The notes below the pieces were generated by a model. It was not told where the DNA came from. It worked only from the letters and a program-made list of their open reading frames with translations, and ran no database searches. The position numbers and the translations under genes were made by a program. Below, one piece after another: positions 17,271 through 25,721 of a stretch of DNA of 64,000 nt. Source of the stretch: Planctomycetota bacterium (GTDB taxonomy: Bacteria; Planctomycetota; UBA1135); the NCBI GenBank assembly GCA_008501825.1, contig QQUA01000016.1:62001-126000 (forward strand). The letters run 5' to 3'. The first letter of the stretch is position 1; each line of letters starts with the position of its first letter.

Positions 17271-20200
17271 AGACGATTCGGTCACCGTTGGCTTTTTTCG
17301 CCGCCTGTTGAGTCGGCCGATCACCGTTTTAATGGTGGTGTTGGCGATGATAGGCACCAGCTTGATCGCCGCCATGCGGATTCCGATCGAGATGATGCCT
17401 TCCGGTTTCGCCGACGGCTCCATCGTGGTGGTAGTTCCCTGGGCTGGAGCCAATCCCAATGAAGTCGAACAACGGATCGTAAAACCGCTGGAAGAAGAAT
17501 TGGGAACTCTGACCGGGGTCAGCCATATGCACGCCGTTTCCAGCGAGGGCATGGGTCGGGTCATTCTGCAATTTCCCGGCACTTTCGATATGGACGAAGC
17601 TTACGCCGAGGTGGCGGACCGGGTCGAACGGGTTCGGCCGAAGCTTCCCCGAGAAGCGGATCGGGTCACCATGCGGCGCTGGACCGCCGCCGACACCCCG
17701 GTGCTTTGGTGCGGAGTGCTTTACCCCGGCGAAATTCGCGATCGGGCTCAAGAAATCTTTTCCGAAGTTTTGCAGCCCCGGTTGGAAGCGATCGACGGCG
17801 TCGCCGCGGTCAACATGAACGGCCTGGAACCTCGTTCGGTACGCATTCTGCTGGATGAAGAACAAGTCAAATCCAATCGGGTCGATATAGGCGCTTTGGT
17901 CAGGCGCTTGCAAAGCGACAATATTTCCGCACCGGTCGGCGATTTGGACGAGGCCGGTTCCCGTTACATCGTTCGCATCGACGGCCGTTTTCAATCCCTG
18001 GAAGAAATCGAGGACTTTCCGGTGCGACCCGGGTTGCGGCTGGGGGAAATCGGACGGGTCATTCAGGTTCGCAGCGCTCCCGATGATTTCTTTCGAGTCA
18101 ACGGACGCTACGGCCTGGGCGTCAGCATCAACAAAGAGACTTCGGCCAATACTTTTGAAGTTTGTCAGCGCTTGACCGAAGTCATTGAAAAAGATTTGCC
18201 GGCCGATCCTGTGCTCGGCCAATTCGAATATTCAGTGTTCTGGAACGAAGGAGAAACGGTCGAAACCTCGCTGCGCAATCTGATCGAAGATGCGGTGATC
18301 GGCGGCGCCATCGCCTGCGCGGTCCTGATGCTGTTTCTGCGCCGATTGCGCTTCACCATGCTGATCGCTCTCAGCATCCCCTTCTCGGTTTTGGCCACCT
18401 TGATCTGGCTGTATTTCAGCGGCGATAGCTTCAATTTGTTCTCGATGATGGGCATCACCATTTCCATCGGCATGTTGGTCGACAACTCGGTGGTCATCGT
18501 CGAAAGCATCTTCCAGCGGCGGGAGCAGGGACAAGATTTGCAAACCGCCTGCACCAAGGGTCCGGCGGACATGGTTTTGGCGGTGGTTACCGCCACCCTG
18601 ACGACGGTGGTGGTGTTTTTGCCGTTGATCTTCATGTCGGAAGACCGCAACGCTCGAGTGTTCACCACTTCCATTGGAGTCCCGCTATGCGTCGCGCTCA
18701 TGTCCGCCTTGGTGTTGGCCATCATCATCGTGCCGGTGGCCAGTCGATACCTGATTCGTGGCGGTCATCGGCGTCGAGCCGGAGGTCAGTCCAAGAGGCG
18801 GCGCCCGCTCTTGCCGTGGTTGGACGGGATGAAAAACAGCATGCCGCGTTTGGTGGCTTGGAGTTTGAACCATCGTTTCGCCGCCGCCACCCTGGCTCTG
18901 GCATTCTTATTCTCCGGCCAACTGGCCAGCGCCGGCAATCAATTCGACCCGACTTCGCTCAGCGGCTTTGGCGGGCAACTGACGGTGCAATTCGAATTCT
19001 CTTCCAATACCGACCTTTATCAGGCGGAGGAGGAAGTCCTCCAAATGGAAGAGACCTTGATGGGCCCGTTGCGGCAAGAAATCGGCAATCCCGATATCGG
19101 CGTGGCCTTCAACCGCAACGGAGGTGAAATCTATTTGTGGCACGAAACCGACGTGGCTTTGGAGGAAAGGGAAGCCATTTTCGCCAGCCTGGAACAAAAG
19201 CTCCCGAAGTCAGCTCGAACCGAGTTCAAATTCGAAGGCAGCTTCTCCAAACAGAACGTCAAGGATGAAGAATGGTTGCGGATCCAAATCGAAGGCCCGG
19301 AAAGCCAGCGAGTCCAAGCCATCGCCGCCCAAGTTCGGGAATTGGCCCGCCAGGTGCCGGAGTTCGAAGAGATCGCCGAAGATCAACAAGCAGCCCGAGA
19401 GATTCTGGTCAACCTCGATCGGGAACGGATGCAGCAGGTAGGCACCTCCAGCGTGCAAGTCCTCGGCATCATCGAATGGGCTTTGCGGGGCACCATGATT
19501 TCCCGCTTCGAAACCGCCAGAGGCGACGTTCCGATCATTATGGAATTCGATGAGGAAGAAAATCCGGATCGAAATCGCCTGCAAGAACTGGCGGTGGCCT
19601 GGTTCGGAAGCGGGGCGGAATTGCCGCTTTCCAACTTCGCCCTATTCGAACATCGGCGAAGCCCGGATTCGATCTACCGCAAAGATGGACAAACTATGGA
19701 AGTGGTCGGGATCAAGCCGGAGGGCAAGAACCTGCAACGCAACGCCGCCATGTTGAACCAAATTATGAATCAGGTGGAGATGCCGGAGGGATATCGCTGG
19801 AATCAAGAAGGCGGCTGGACCGGATTCCAGGAAGACATGAAGGAACTGCAGCAAGCGTTCACCTTAGCCGTGGTTCTGGTTTTCTTTTTGATGGGTTTAC
19901 TGTTCGAATCCCTCATCTTGCCGTTTTCGGTACTCATCACCATCGCCTTTGCCGTGGTTGGAGCCCAGTGGGCTTTCCGCCTCACCGGGCAGCCGGTGGA
20001 TTTGGTCGGGATGATCGGCATGATCGTGCTTGCCGGCGTGGTGGTGAACAATGGCATCGTGCTGGTAGACCGCATATTGCGCCTGCAAGGTCAGGGGCTG
20101 AATCGTGCCGAGGCCGTGGTCCAGGGAGTCCGAGACCGAATTCGACCGGTGCTGATGACGGCGGCGACCACCATTACCGGCCTGTTGCCGATCGCCCTGA

Positions 20201-20463
20201 GTGAACCCCAAGGCAATTCTTTCTCCTTCAAGAGCTTGGCGATCGGAGTTTCCGGAGGTTTGGCGATCACCACCTTCTTCACCTTGTGGGTGGTCCCCCT
20301 GCTTTACACCCTGCTGGAAGATCTCGGCAACATCCTGTCACGAGAAGTGGGTCAACGGCTGCTGGGACGCTATCCCCATAAAAACCCCAAGCCTACGCCT
20401 GCCGCCACCGCCATGCCCGGTACCCAGGCCCGGGCGGCACCGGATCTTCACGACCTCGGTTAA
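17251..20463 (+). CDS. RND-family efflux permease, second of two
   Basis: This second, divergent RND permease (1070 aa) starts with GTG at 17251, 8 nt after AGGAG, and overlaps the end of the first by 20 nt. Both RND repeats are visible: TM1 RPITVLMVVLAMIGTSLIAA, TM4 region ISIGMLVDNSVVIVES, and in the second half FTLAVVLVFFLMGLLFES and VLAGVVVNNGIVLVDRI. It has no central insertion. Two non-identical permeases behind one adaptor suggest a heteromeric pump of the MdtBC kind, where the permeases assemble together. The outer-membrane channel is not in the window. The gene ends before a small palindrome (TTCGGAATTCCGAA at 20464-20477). Confidence 0.92.
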   Translation: MNTKLPEDDSVTVGFFRRLLSRPITVLMVVLAMIGTSLIAAMRIPIEMMPSGFADGSIVVVVPWAGANPNEVEQRIVKPLEEELGTLTGVSHMHAVSSEGMGRVILQFPGTFDMDEAYAEVADRVERVRPKLPREADRVTMRRWTAADTPVLWCGVLYPGEIRDRAQEIFSEVLQPRLEAIDGVAAVNMNGLEPRSVRILLDEEQVKSNRVDIGALVRRLQSDNISAPVGDLDEAGSRYIVRIDGRFQSLEEIEDFPVRPGLRLGEIGRVIQVRSAPDDFFRVNGRYGLGVSINKETSANTFEVCQRLTEVIEKDLPADPVLGQFEYSVFWNEGETVETSLRNLIEDAVIGGAIACAVLMLFLRRLRFTMLIALSIPFSVLATLIWLYFSGDSFNLFSMMGITISIGMLVDNSVVIVESIFQRREQGQDLQTACTKGPADMVLAVVTATLTTVVVFLPLIFMSEDRNARVFTTSIGVPLCVALMSALVLAIIIVPVASRYLIRGGHRRRAGGQSKRRRPLLPWLDGMKNSMPRLVAWSLNHRFAAATLALAFLFSGQLASAGNQFDPTSLSGFGGQLTVQFEFSSNTDLYQAEEEVLQMEETLMGPLRQEIGNPDIGVAFNRNGGEIYLWHETDVALEEREAIFASLEQKLPKSARTEFKFEGSFSKQNVKDEEWLRIQIEGPESQRVQAIAAQVRELARQVPEFEEIAEDQQAAREILVNLDRERMQQVGTSSVQVLGIIEWALRGTMISRFETARGDVPIIMEFDEEENPDRNRLQELAVAWFGSGAELPLSNFALFEHRRSPDSIYRKDGQTMEVVGIKPEGKNLQRNAAMLNQIMNQVEMPEGYRWNQEGGWTGFQEDMKELQQAFTLAVVLVFFLMGLLFESLILPFSVLITIAFAVVGAQWAFRLTGQPVDLVGMIGMIVLAGVVVNNGIVLVDRILRLQGQGLNRAEAVVQGVRDRIRPVLMTAATTITGLLPIALSEPQGNSFSFKSLAIGVSGGLAITTFFTLWVVPLLYTLLEDLGNILSREVGQRLLGRYPHKNPKPTPAATAMPGTQARAAPDLHDLG

Positions 20464-20485
20464 TTCGGAATTCCGAACTTTTCGG
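20464..20485 (+). terminator. weak hairpin after the RND operon
   Basis: The perfect palindrome TTCGGAATTCCGAA starts right after the stop of the second RND permease and is followed by CTTTTC. It could act as a short rho-independent terminator before ribH. The 5-bp stem and short T-run make it weak. A second small hairpin (TCCCG-AAG-CGGGA, 20498-20510) lies in the ribH leader. There is no room for an FMN riboswitch. Confidence 0.35.
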
Positions 20486-20541
20486 ACAAACGGTTGCTCC
20501 CGAAGCGGGAAATGGCGACAATTCCCGGCCAAGAGAGCGCG

Positions 20542-21075
20542 ATGACGACGATCCTTGAAGGAAATTTACAAGGCAAAGGCCGCCGCGTCGCCGTAGCGGT
20601 GGCGAATTTCAACCAAGACATCACTGACTCCCTGTTACAAGGGTGTCTGCGCCGCCTGCTGGCCGCCGGGGTGATTGAACAAGATATTTGCGTAGCGCGG
20701 GTACCCGGCTCCTTTGAGCTTCCTCTATGTTGCGAACGTTTGGCTCAAACCGGCAAGTACGATGCTGTCATTGCCCTGGGTGCCGTGATTCGAGGAGATA
20801 CCCCTCATTTCGATTTCGTCTCCCAAGGCTGCACCGATGGATTGTTAAGAGTTTCCTTGAAGTACTCGCTTCCCGTAATTTTCGGGGTATTGACCACCGA
20901 CACTTTGGAACAAGCCTGGCACCGGGCGGCTCCGGATACCGATACCCCCAGTTCCGCCTTACCCAGTTCCGCCTTAGATGGAGAGCGGCAGGAAAAGTCC
21001 ACGCCCCGTTCCAACAAAGGAGCCGAATCTGCCGAAGTGGCTCTCCATATGGCATCCTTGCTTGAGGCAATCTGA
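20542..21075 (+). CDS. ribH: 6,7-dimethyl-8-ribityllumazine synthase with an unusual insertion
   Basis: RibH condenses 3,4-dihydroxybutanone phosphate with the ribityl-uracil amine in riboflavin synthesis. Conserved parts are VAVAVANFNQDITDSLLQG, the active-site segment RVPGSFELP, ALGAVIRGDTPHFDFV and VIFGVLTTDTLEQA. The ORF track starts at 20494; ATG 20542 gives MTTILEGNL and the normal N-terminus (177 aa). Between the helix after TTDT and the usual NKGAESAEVAL there are roughly 20 extra residues. They are partly coded by a perfect 15-bp tandem duplication (20947-20976) giving PSSAL twice. The catalytic landmarks are intact, so the enzyme is probably functional. It overlaps nusB as TGATG. 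Confidence 0.92.
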   Translation: MTTILEGNLQGKGRRVAVAVANFNQDITDSLLQGCLRRLLAAGVIEQDICVARVPGSFELPLCCERLAQTGKYDAVIALGAVIRGDTPHFDFVSQGCTDGLLRVSLKYSLPVIFGVLTTDTLEQAWHRAAPDTDTPSSALPSSALDGERQEKSTPRSNKGAESAEVALHMASLLEAI

Positions 21076-21692
21076 TGGCCGCACCCATTCGCCGCCGAAC
21101 ACGGGCTCGAGAATTGGCTTTGCAATTCTTGTACACCGTGGAATTACGAGGAGAAGAAGCCTTACCGGAGGCCGCTGCGTTTATCCGCCATCACACCCGG
21201 CGAGGTCAAGACCCGAAAGGGCAATCCGAAATCGCCGATTATGCTCACGCATTGGTCGACGGCGTCTACGAACACACCAACTTATTGAATTCCTGGATTG
21301 AAACGATTGCCCAAAATTGGCGATTGGATCGCATGGCCCACATTGATCGCAACGTGTTGAGGTTGGCGATATTTGAATTACTGTTTCAAACCGACGTGCC
21401 ATTTAAGGTGGTGATCAATGAGGCCATCGACATCGCCAAACGGTTTTCCACCGCCCAATCCGGCTCCTTTGTAAACGGTATTTTGGATCGAGCCCGAGTT
21501 CTAATCCAGGAAAGCCGGGAACGAGGAGAAGAACCGCCGAAACCCATTCGCCTGAGTTTGCCCCGGTCTAACTCCGACGCCCAAACCCAGGCGGAAGACG
21601 ACTTGCCGGCCCCGGTTCCCAGGCCCCGAAAAGGATCTCGGCCGATGCCGCCGAGGCCTTCCTCATCCGATCCGAAATCGGCACAGAGCTGA
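21075..21692 (+). CDS. nusB: transcription antitermination factor NusB
   Basis: NusB binds boxA RNA with NusE during rRNA antitermination. The helical core is clear: RRRTRARELALQFLYTVEL at the start, then RLDRMAHIDRNVLRLAIFELLF, VPFKVVINEAIDIAKRFS and SGSFVNGILDRA. The core ends near residue 145. About 60 further residues are Pro/Arg-rich and likely disordered, longer than the usual 140-160 aa. It sits in the common ribH-nusB order, overlapping the ribH stop, with ftsY starting 1 nt after its own stop. Confidence 0.92.
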   Translation: MAAPIRRRTRARELALQFLYTVELRGEEALPEAAAFIRHHTRRGQDPKGQSEIADYAHALVDGVYEHTNLLNSWIETIAQNWRLDRMAHIDRNVLRLAIFELLFQTDVPFKVVINEAIDIAKRFSTAQSGSFVNGILDRARVLIQESRERGEEPPKPIRLSLPRSNSDAQTQAEDDLPAPVPRPRKGSRPMPPRPSSSDPKSAQS

Positions 21693-21693
21693 C

Positions 21694-22614
21694 ATGGTGC
21701 TTGGCAAATTTCGTAAGGGGCTGGAACGGACTCGAAACCGGATTTCCCAAGCCTTAAAGCGCTTGGCCGGTGACCAGTCGGCGGAAATCTCCTTGGAAGC
21801 CCTGGAGGAAATCCTTTACACCGCCGATGTCGGCCCCCTCGCCGGGGAATTATTGGAAGAGGTTGAAAAGAAATACAAGAAGGGCGATTTTTCCGGCACT
21901 GGAGAAATGCCTCAGTTTCTACGCCAGCGTCTTAGCGGCTTGGTCCAAGGTCCCGATGATCAGGCGAAGCCCCTGAGCCGAGCCGACAAGGGCCCCAGCG
22001 TCATTCTCATCGTCGGCGTCAACGGCAGCGGAAAAACAACCAGCGTGGCTAAATTGGTTCATTGGTATCAAAGCCACGGATGCCAAGTCCTGGTAGCCGC
22101 CGGCGACACTTTCCGAGCCGCAGCGGTGGAGCAACTGACCATTTGGTGCCAGCGCCTGAACACCGAACTCATCCGAGCCCCCCACGGCGCCGATCCGGCG
22201 GCGGTGGCTCATGATGCGGCGGAAGCGGCCCTGGCGAGAAAAGCCGACGTCTTGATCGTCGATACCGCCGGGCGGCTGCACACGCAGAAAAATTTGATGC
22301 AAGAGCTGGAAAAAGTGAGCCGGGTCATCAGTCGAAAGATTGATGGAGCCCCTCACGAAATCCTGCTGGTGCTGGACGCCACCACCGGCCAAAACGCGGT
22401 GCAACAAGCCCGCCGGTTCCAGGAATGCGTTCCGGTCAGCGGCCTGATTCTGGCCAAATTGGACGGCACCGCCAAAGGCGGCGCGGTTTTGTCCGTGGGC
22501 CGCGAACTCAAGCTACCGGTCAAATTCGTTGGCCTTGGCGAGCAATTGGACGATTTCGAGGTGTTCAACCCGCAGGAATTCGTCGACGCCCTGCTCGAAC
22601 CTCAAGAAGCTTGA
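21694..22614 (+). CDS. ftsY: FtsY, signal recognition particle receptor
   Basis: FtsY is the SRP-receptor GTPase that docks ribosome-SRP complexes at the membrane. The 306-aa protein is the compact NG form without the acidic A domain. It has an N-domain helix bundle (SLEALEEILYTADVG), P-loop VGVNGSGKTTSVAKL, the insertion box GDTFRAAAVEQL, G3 VDTAGRLH, and the G4/G5 region ILAKLDGTAKGG, closing with KFVGLGEQLDDFEVFNPQEF. It starts 1 nt after nusB ends and its stop overlaps the ATG of the following membrane protein, indicating one transcript. Confidence 0.95.
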   Translation: MVLGKFRKGLERTRNRISQALKRLAGDQSAEISLEALEEILYTADVGPLAGELLEEVEKKYKKGDFSGTGEMPQFLRQRLSGLVQGPDDQAKPLSRADKGPSVILIVGVNGSGKTTSVAKLVHWYQSHGCQVLVAAGDTFRAAAVEQLTIWCQRLNTELIRAPHGADPAAVAHDAAEAALARKADVLIVDTAGRLHTQKNLMQELEKVSRVISRKIDGAPHEILLVLDATTGQNAVQQARRFQECVPVSGLILAKLDGTAKGGAVLSVGRELKLPVKFVGLGEQLDDFEVFNPQEFVDALLEPQEA

Positions 22615-24608
22615 TGGTGACCCACACCGGTTCTCCAGCCCGGGGCCTTTCCCTGCTGGCCTGGTGGACCGCCCTGGCCCTTTGGCTTCCCCTTTTCTGG
22701 TGGCATGAACAGGCGGCCAGCGACACCCGTTGGGACGCTGCTTTGCTGGCCCTGGCCGTCGGCCCGTTGGCTTTGGCTGCCTTGGTTTTCCGCCGGCCCT
22801 TGTCTTGGCCCCGCGGCTTGACCCCGCTGCTGCTGGCCTGGCTCTGGTCCGCGGCCACCTGGGCTTGGATTCGACCGGATCCGGAGATCCACCGGTGGTT
22901 GGACTCCTTTCCCCCGCCTTGGCCGGCATGGATCGATCGCAGCGAGTGGTTGGCCTTGATCGGTTTGTGGCTTGTTTGCGCCAGCGCCGAGCCGAAGAAA
23001 TCCCTGAAGATCGGCTTGATTGGCCTTGGCCTGGCTTCTGCTTACGGCCTGCTCCAGGTTTTCGGCTTGGACCCTTTGAGTTGGCGACCGGAAATCCAAG
23101 CGCCGCCGACAGCACCTTTTGCCAATACCAACGTGGCCGCGGAAGTCTTGGTTCCTGGGCTCCTGGCCGCCACCGTGGTTTTCGGAATCGACTCGAAGCC
23201 GAAAAGAACGATTGGACTTTTGCCGATCGGTTTTTATTCAGGCCACCTTGGAGTTCAGGCGGCCCGAATCAGCTTTCCGGTCGGCCTCGGACTTCTCCTA
23301 TGGCAACGCCGAATACCTCGCTCCGCAGCTCTGGCTTTGATCTTGGCTTTTGCCGCCGGAGAAGCCGGACACTGGGCCCTTCGCCCGGCTTGGACTCGAG
23401 CGGAAAGCCTGGACCAAGCTCTTTCCGATTCGAAACCCGAGGAGGAGGAAGCCTTTCGATCGGTCAAAGTCCGCTGGTGGATCCATCAGGCAGGTTTCCA
23501 ACAACTCGTTCAGCGTCCCCTCGGGATTGGCCTTGGCCGCTTTGAAAGCGATTATCCCTTTTGGCGACCGCAAGAGGAATTGCGTCTTTCCAGCGCGAAT
23601 TATCGAGACAAAGCCGTGCCTCGCCCGCGAACCCCTCATGATGAGTTCCTGCTTTGGGCTTTGGAAGGAGGTTGGATCGCGCTGCTGCTCATCGCTCTTG
23701 CGGTCTGGCGAATCGCTGGAAATCCGACCCGCAATCGAAGCTATGACCCCGCCTTGCTGGCTCTTTTGATTCACGCCTTGGTTCGTTCCCCGTGGAGCGA
23801 CAATCCAGTCGCTTTGGGTCTTACCGCCTTTTTGTTGGCCCAGCCGGCCACCAATGCGGAGCCGGTCCAAACCCAAAGCCGCCGCGGCGCCTGGATCTTG
23901 ACTTTGGGCTTAATGTTGCTGTTGGTGCCGGCCGGATGGCTGCGAGCTCGAGTGGAGTGGGATAAAAACCGAACTTTGTCCACTTTGGTCTCGGCTGCAG
24001 AATCGGGCCGTCCTTTGACCGCTTTTGAAACTCCAGCTTGGCCGGCATGGGACAAAGTCACCTGGTCTCTTTATCAAACCGTTTTGCGACAAGCGGGAGC
24101 TCCTTTCGAACAGCAACGGGAAGCCTTGCAACAAATTCTTACTTGGGATCCTGGCAACCTGCGGGGACTCACGGGCTCCTTTTTGGTTGAAATGTTGGAT
24201 CCCAATGGGGATGAGGCCACAGGCCTGGAAATGTTGAAGCGAGCTGAGGCCTTGGCCCCGGCCTATCCTGCGGTCCGCGAGGCTCGCAGCCTCTACTTGG
24301 AACACTTGGCCAAGTTGAGTCGGGAACAAGCCTCACAAGCCTTAACCGCTGGGCGTGAAGCCGTTCGTCGCCGATACTTCACCGCTCATTTGTTGCAAGC
24401 TCTGGCTCATATCCGAAGAGGATTGGAACCAGAGTGTCGCCAAGCTCTTCAAGAAGCCAGTCCTTTGGCTGGAAATCAGCGAGCGAAGGTTGAACGGGTT
24501 TTGAGACAAGATCCGATTTTGGAGTCTTGGGTGGAGGCATTGGTTCGGGAGCTGCTTCCTGGGTCCGATCGCATCCTCCCGAAACTGGCCCAGAGTATTG
24601 GAGGTTAA
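22614..24608 (+). CDS. O-antigen ligase/polymerase-like membrane protein with TPR tail
   Basis: The track ORF starts at 22425 inside ftsY; the real start is ATG 22614 (MVTHTGSPARG), overlapping the ftsY TGA. The 664-aa protein has about a dozen membrane segments. It contains the large-loop motif PHDEFLLWALEGGWIALLL typical of Wzy/WaaL-type O-antigen ligase proteins (PF04932), and a C-terminal helical region resembling tetratricopeptide repeats (residues about 500-650). It probably joins or polymerises surface glycans at the periplasmic face; the substrate is unknown. The last eight codons and the stop lie inside the left terminal repeat of the adjacent insertion sequence, so the original C-terminus may have been replaced. 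Confidence 0.72.
   Translation: MVTHTGSPARGLSLLAWWTALALWLPLFWWHEQAASDTRWDAALLALAVGPLALAALVFRRPLSWPRGLTPLLLAWLWSAATWAWIRPDPEIHRWLDSFPPPWPAWIDRSEWLALIGLWLVCASAEPKKSLKIGLIGLGLASAYGLLQVFGLDPLSWRPEIQAPPTAPFANTNVAAEVLVPGLLAATVVFGIDSKPKRTIGLLPIGFYSGHLGVQAARISFPVGLGLLLWQRRIPRSAALALILAFAAGEAGHWALRPAWTRAESLDQALSDSKPEEEEAFRSVKVRWWIHQAGFQQLVQRPLGIGLGRFESDYPFWRPQEELRLSSANYRDKAVPRPRTPHDEFLLWALEGGWIALLLIALAVWRIAGNPTRNRSYDPALLALLIHALVRSPWSDNPVALGLTAFLLAQPATNAEPVQTQSRRGAWILTLGLMLLLVPAGWLRARVEWDKNRTLSTLVSAAESGRPLTAFETPAWPAWDKVTWSLYQTVLRQAGAPFEQQREALQQILTWDPGNLRGLTGSFLVEMLDPNGDEATGLEMLKRAEALAPAYPAVREARSLYLEHLAKLSREQASQALTAGREAVRRRYFTAHLLQALAHIRRGLEPECRQALQEASPLAGNQRAKVERVLRQDPILESWVEALVRELLPGSDRILPKLAQSIGG
24581..24606 (+). 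repeat. left terminal inverted repeat of the insertion sequence
   Basis: This 26-nt arm pairs with 25692-25717 with one mismatch (CAGAGT against CAAAGT). It also codes for KLAQSIGG of the upstream membrane protein; the TAA stop follows across its inner edge. Confidence 0.8.
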
Positions 24609-24674
24609 GCCGAAAAAATCGGCGTAACCTCAGGCCGATCTAGCCGTCTTCCAGGCGTACCCGCAGTTTTTTCG

Positions 24675-25685
24675 GTGCGCCTCATGACCGCTTTTCAGCC
24701 CTCCCATTGCCCCTGGCCCCGGTGCCCGAGCCGGCACGACAAAGCCAGCCCGCACATCCAGCGCCGCGGCTTCTTCCGGACCCGCCACCATCCCAAGGTG
24801 CAGCGCTTTTTGTGCCTGGTTTGCAAGCGCTCCTTTTCCACCCAGACCTTTCGCCTCGACTATCGCCTGCGCTATCCCGATCTGCATCTGAAAGTGTTTT
24901 GGGAAAACGTCAGCAAGGTCACGCTGCGCCAAAGCGGCCGCAAACTGAAGGTGGACCGAAAAACCATCGCCCACCGCTTGCATCTGCTTGGCGTTCACGC
25001 CGAAGCCTTCCACACCGACAAACTTCGGCAACCGACAGGGGCCGGCTTTCAAGGGCCTTTCCAATTGGACGAACTGGAGACTTTCGAGTCCGATCGGCGT
25101 TTACAGCCCTTGACCGTGCCGGTTTTGATCCATAGGCGGAACTACTTCGTGGTCCATCTCGACGCTGGCACCTTGCCTTGTCGTGGCAAGCTGACGCCGA
25201 GATATCGGCAAAAGAAGCAAGCTCGGGAGAAGTTGTTCGGCAAGCGGCGCTCCGAATCCCGCAAGCTGGTGACCCGCTGCTTCGAGATCCTGCAGCGGGC
25301 GCTGCCACCGGAGGTAGCCTTGGAGTTGCAGTCGGACCGCAAGCAGCTCTACGGCTCGGTCCTGGCCAAGGTGTTCGAGGGCGAGCGGCCGTATCGCTGG
25401 CGGCGGGAGTCGTCGAAGACCCGCCGCGACAACCGCAATTTGCTGTTTCCGATCAACCACACCTTGGCGCAGATGCGGGATTCGATCTCGCGTCTGGTGC
25501 GGCGCAATTGGGGGGTGTCGAAGCAGTGCGCTTGGCTGCGCCGGCACCTTTGGGTGTGGCTGATATGGCGCAATTACGTGCGGCCGGTGACGGTGAAGCC
25601 GAAGGTGCCGACTCCGGCCCAGATCGCCGGAGTCTGCAGCAAGCCGCTAACGGCTGAAGATGTCTTTACTTGGAGGATTTTTTAA
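24675..25685 (+). CDS. transposase-like protein with N-terminal zinc ribbon
   Basis: The 336-aa product (GTG 24675; an ATG at 24684 is equally possible) has an N-terminal zinc-ribbon/InsA-like part. Cysteine pairs CPWPRC and CLVC are followed by KRSFSTQTF and a helix-turn-helix-like stretch (GRKLKVDRKTIAHRLHLLG). The C-terminal part looks like an RNase-H-type transposase core: QLDELETFES with a first acidic pair, LELQSDRKQLYG with a second aspartate, then NHTLAQMRDSISRLVRRNW. That last segment resembles the end of IS1/IS1595-type transposases, but the third catalytic glutamate is not obvious at the expected place. Activity is therefore uncertain. It is flanked by the inverted repeats. Confidence 0.7.
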   Translation: MRLMTAFQPSHCPWPRCPSRHDKASPHIQRRGFFRTRHHPKVQRFLCLVCKRSFSTQTFRLDYRLRYPDLHLKVFWENVSKVTLRQSGRKLKVDRKTIAHRLHLLGVHAEAFHTDKLRQPTGAGFQGPFQLDELETFESDRRLQPLTVPVLIHRRNYFVVHLDAGTLPCRGKLTPRYRQKKQAREKLFGKRRSESRKLVTRCFEILQRALPPEVALELQSDRKQLYGSVLAKVFEGERPYRWRRESSKTRRDNRNLLFPINHTLAQMRDSISRLVRRNWGVSKQCAWLRRHLWVWLIWRNYVRPVTVKPKVPTPAQIAGVCSKPLTAEDVFTWRIF

Positions 25686-25691
25686 GCCCCA

Positions 25692-25717
25692 AACCTCCAA
25701 TACTTTGGGCCAGTTTC
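25692..25717 (-). repeat. right terminal inverted repeat of the insertion sequence
   Basis: This arm is the reverse complement of the left arm, one mismatch in 26. It begins 6 nt after the stop of the transposase-like ORF. Confidence 0.8.
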
Positions 25718-25721
25718 AGTT

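Larger units (their letters stand above)
24581..25717 (+). mobile_element. insertion sequence with 26-bp terminal inverted repeats
   Basis: GAAACTGGCCCAGAGTATTG... at 24581-24606 is matched by its reverse complement at 25692-25717, 25 of 26 positions. Between them is one transposase-like ORF on the plus strand. Total length is 1137 bp. No obvious target-site duplication was seen at the outer edges. The element lies at the meeting point of two convergent genes. Its left repeat codes for the end of the O-antigen-ligase-like protein, and its right repeat ends 4 nt before the stop codon of the minus-strand SurA/PpiD-like gene. Confidence 0.72.

Noticed and set aside
20464-20541. possible FMN riboswitch before ribH
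   Set aside because: Only 78 nt are available and no conserved RFN elements are seen; just two small hairpins.
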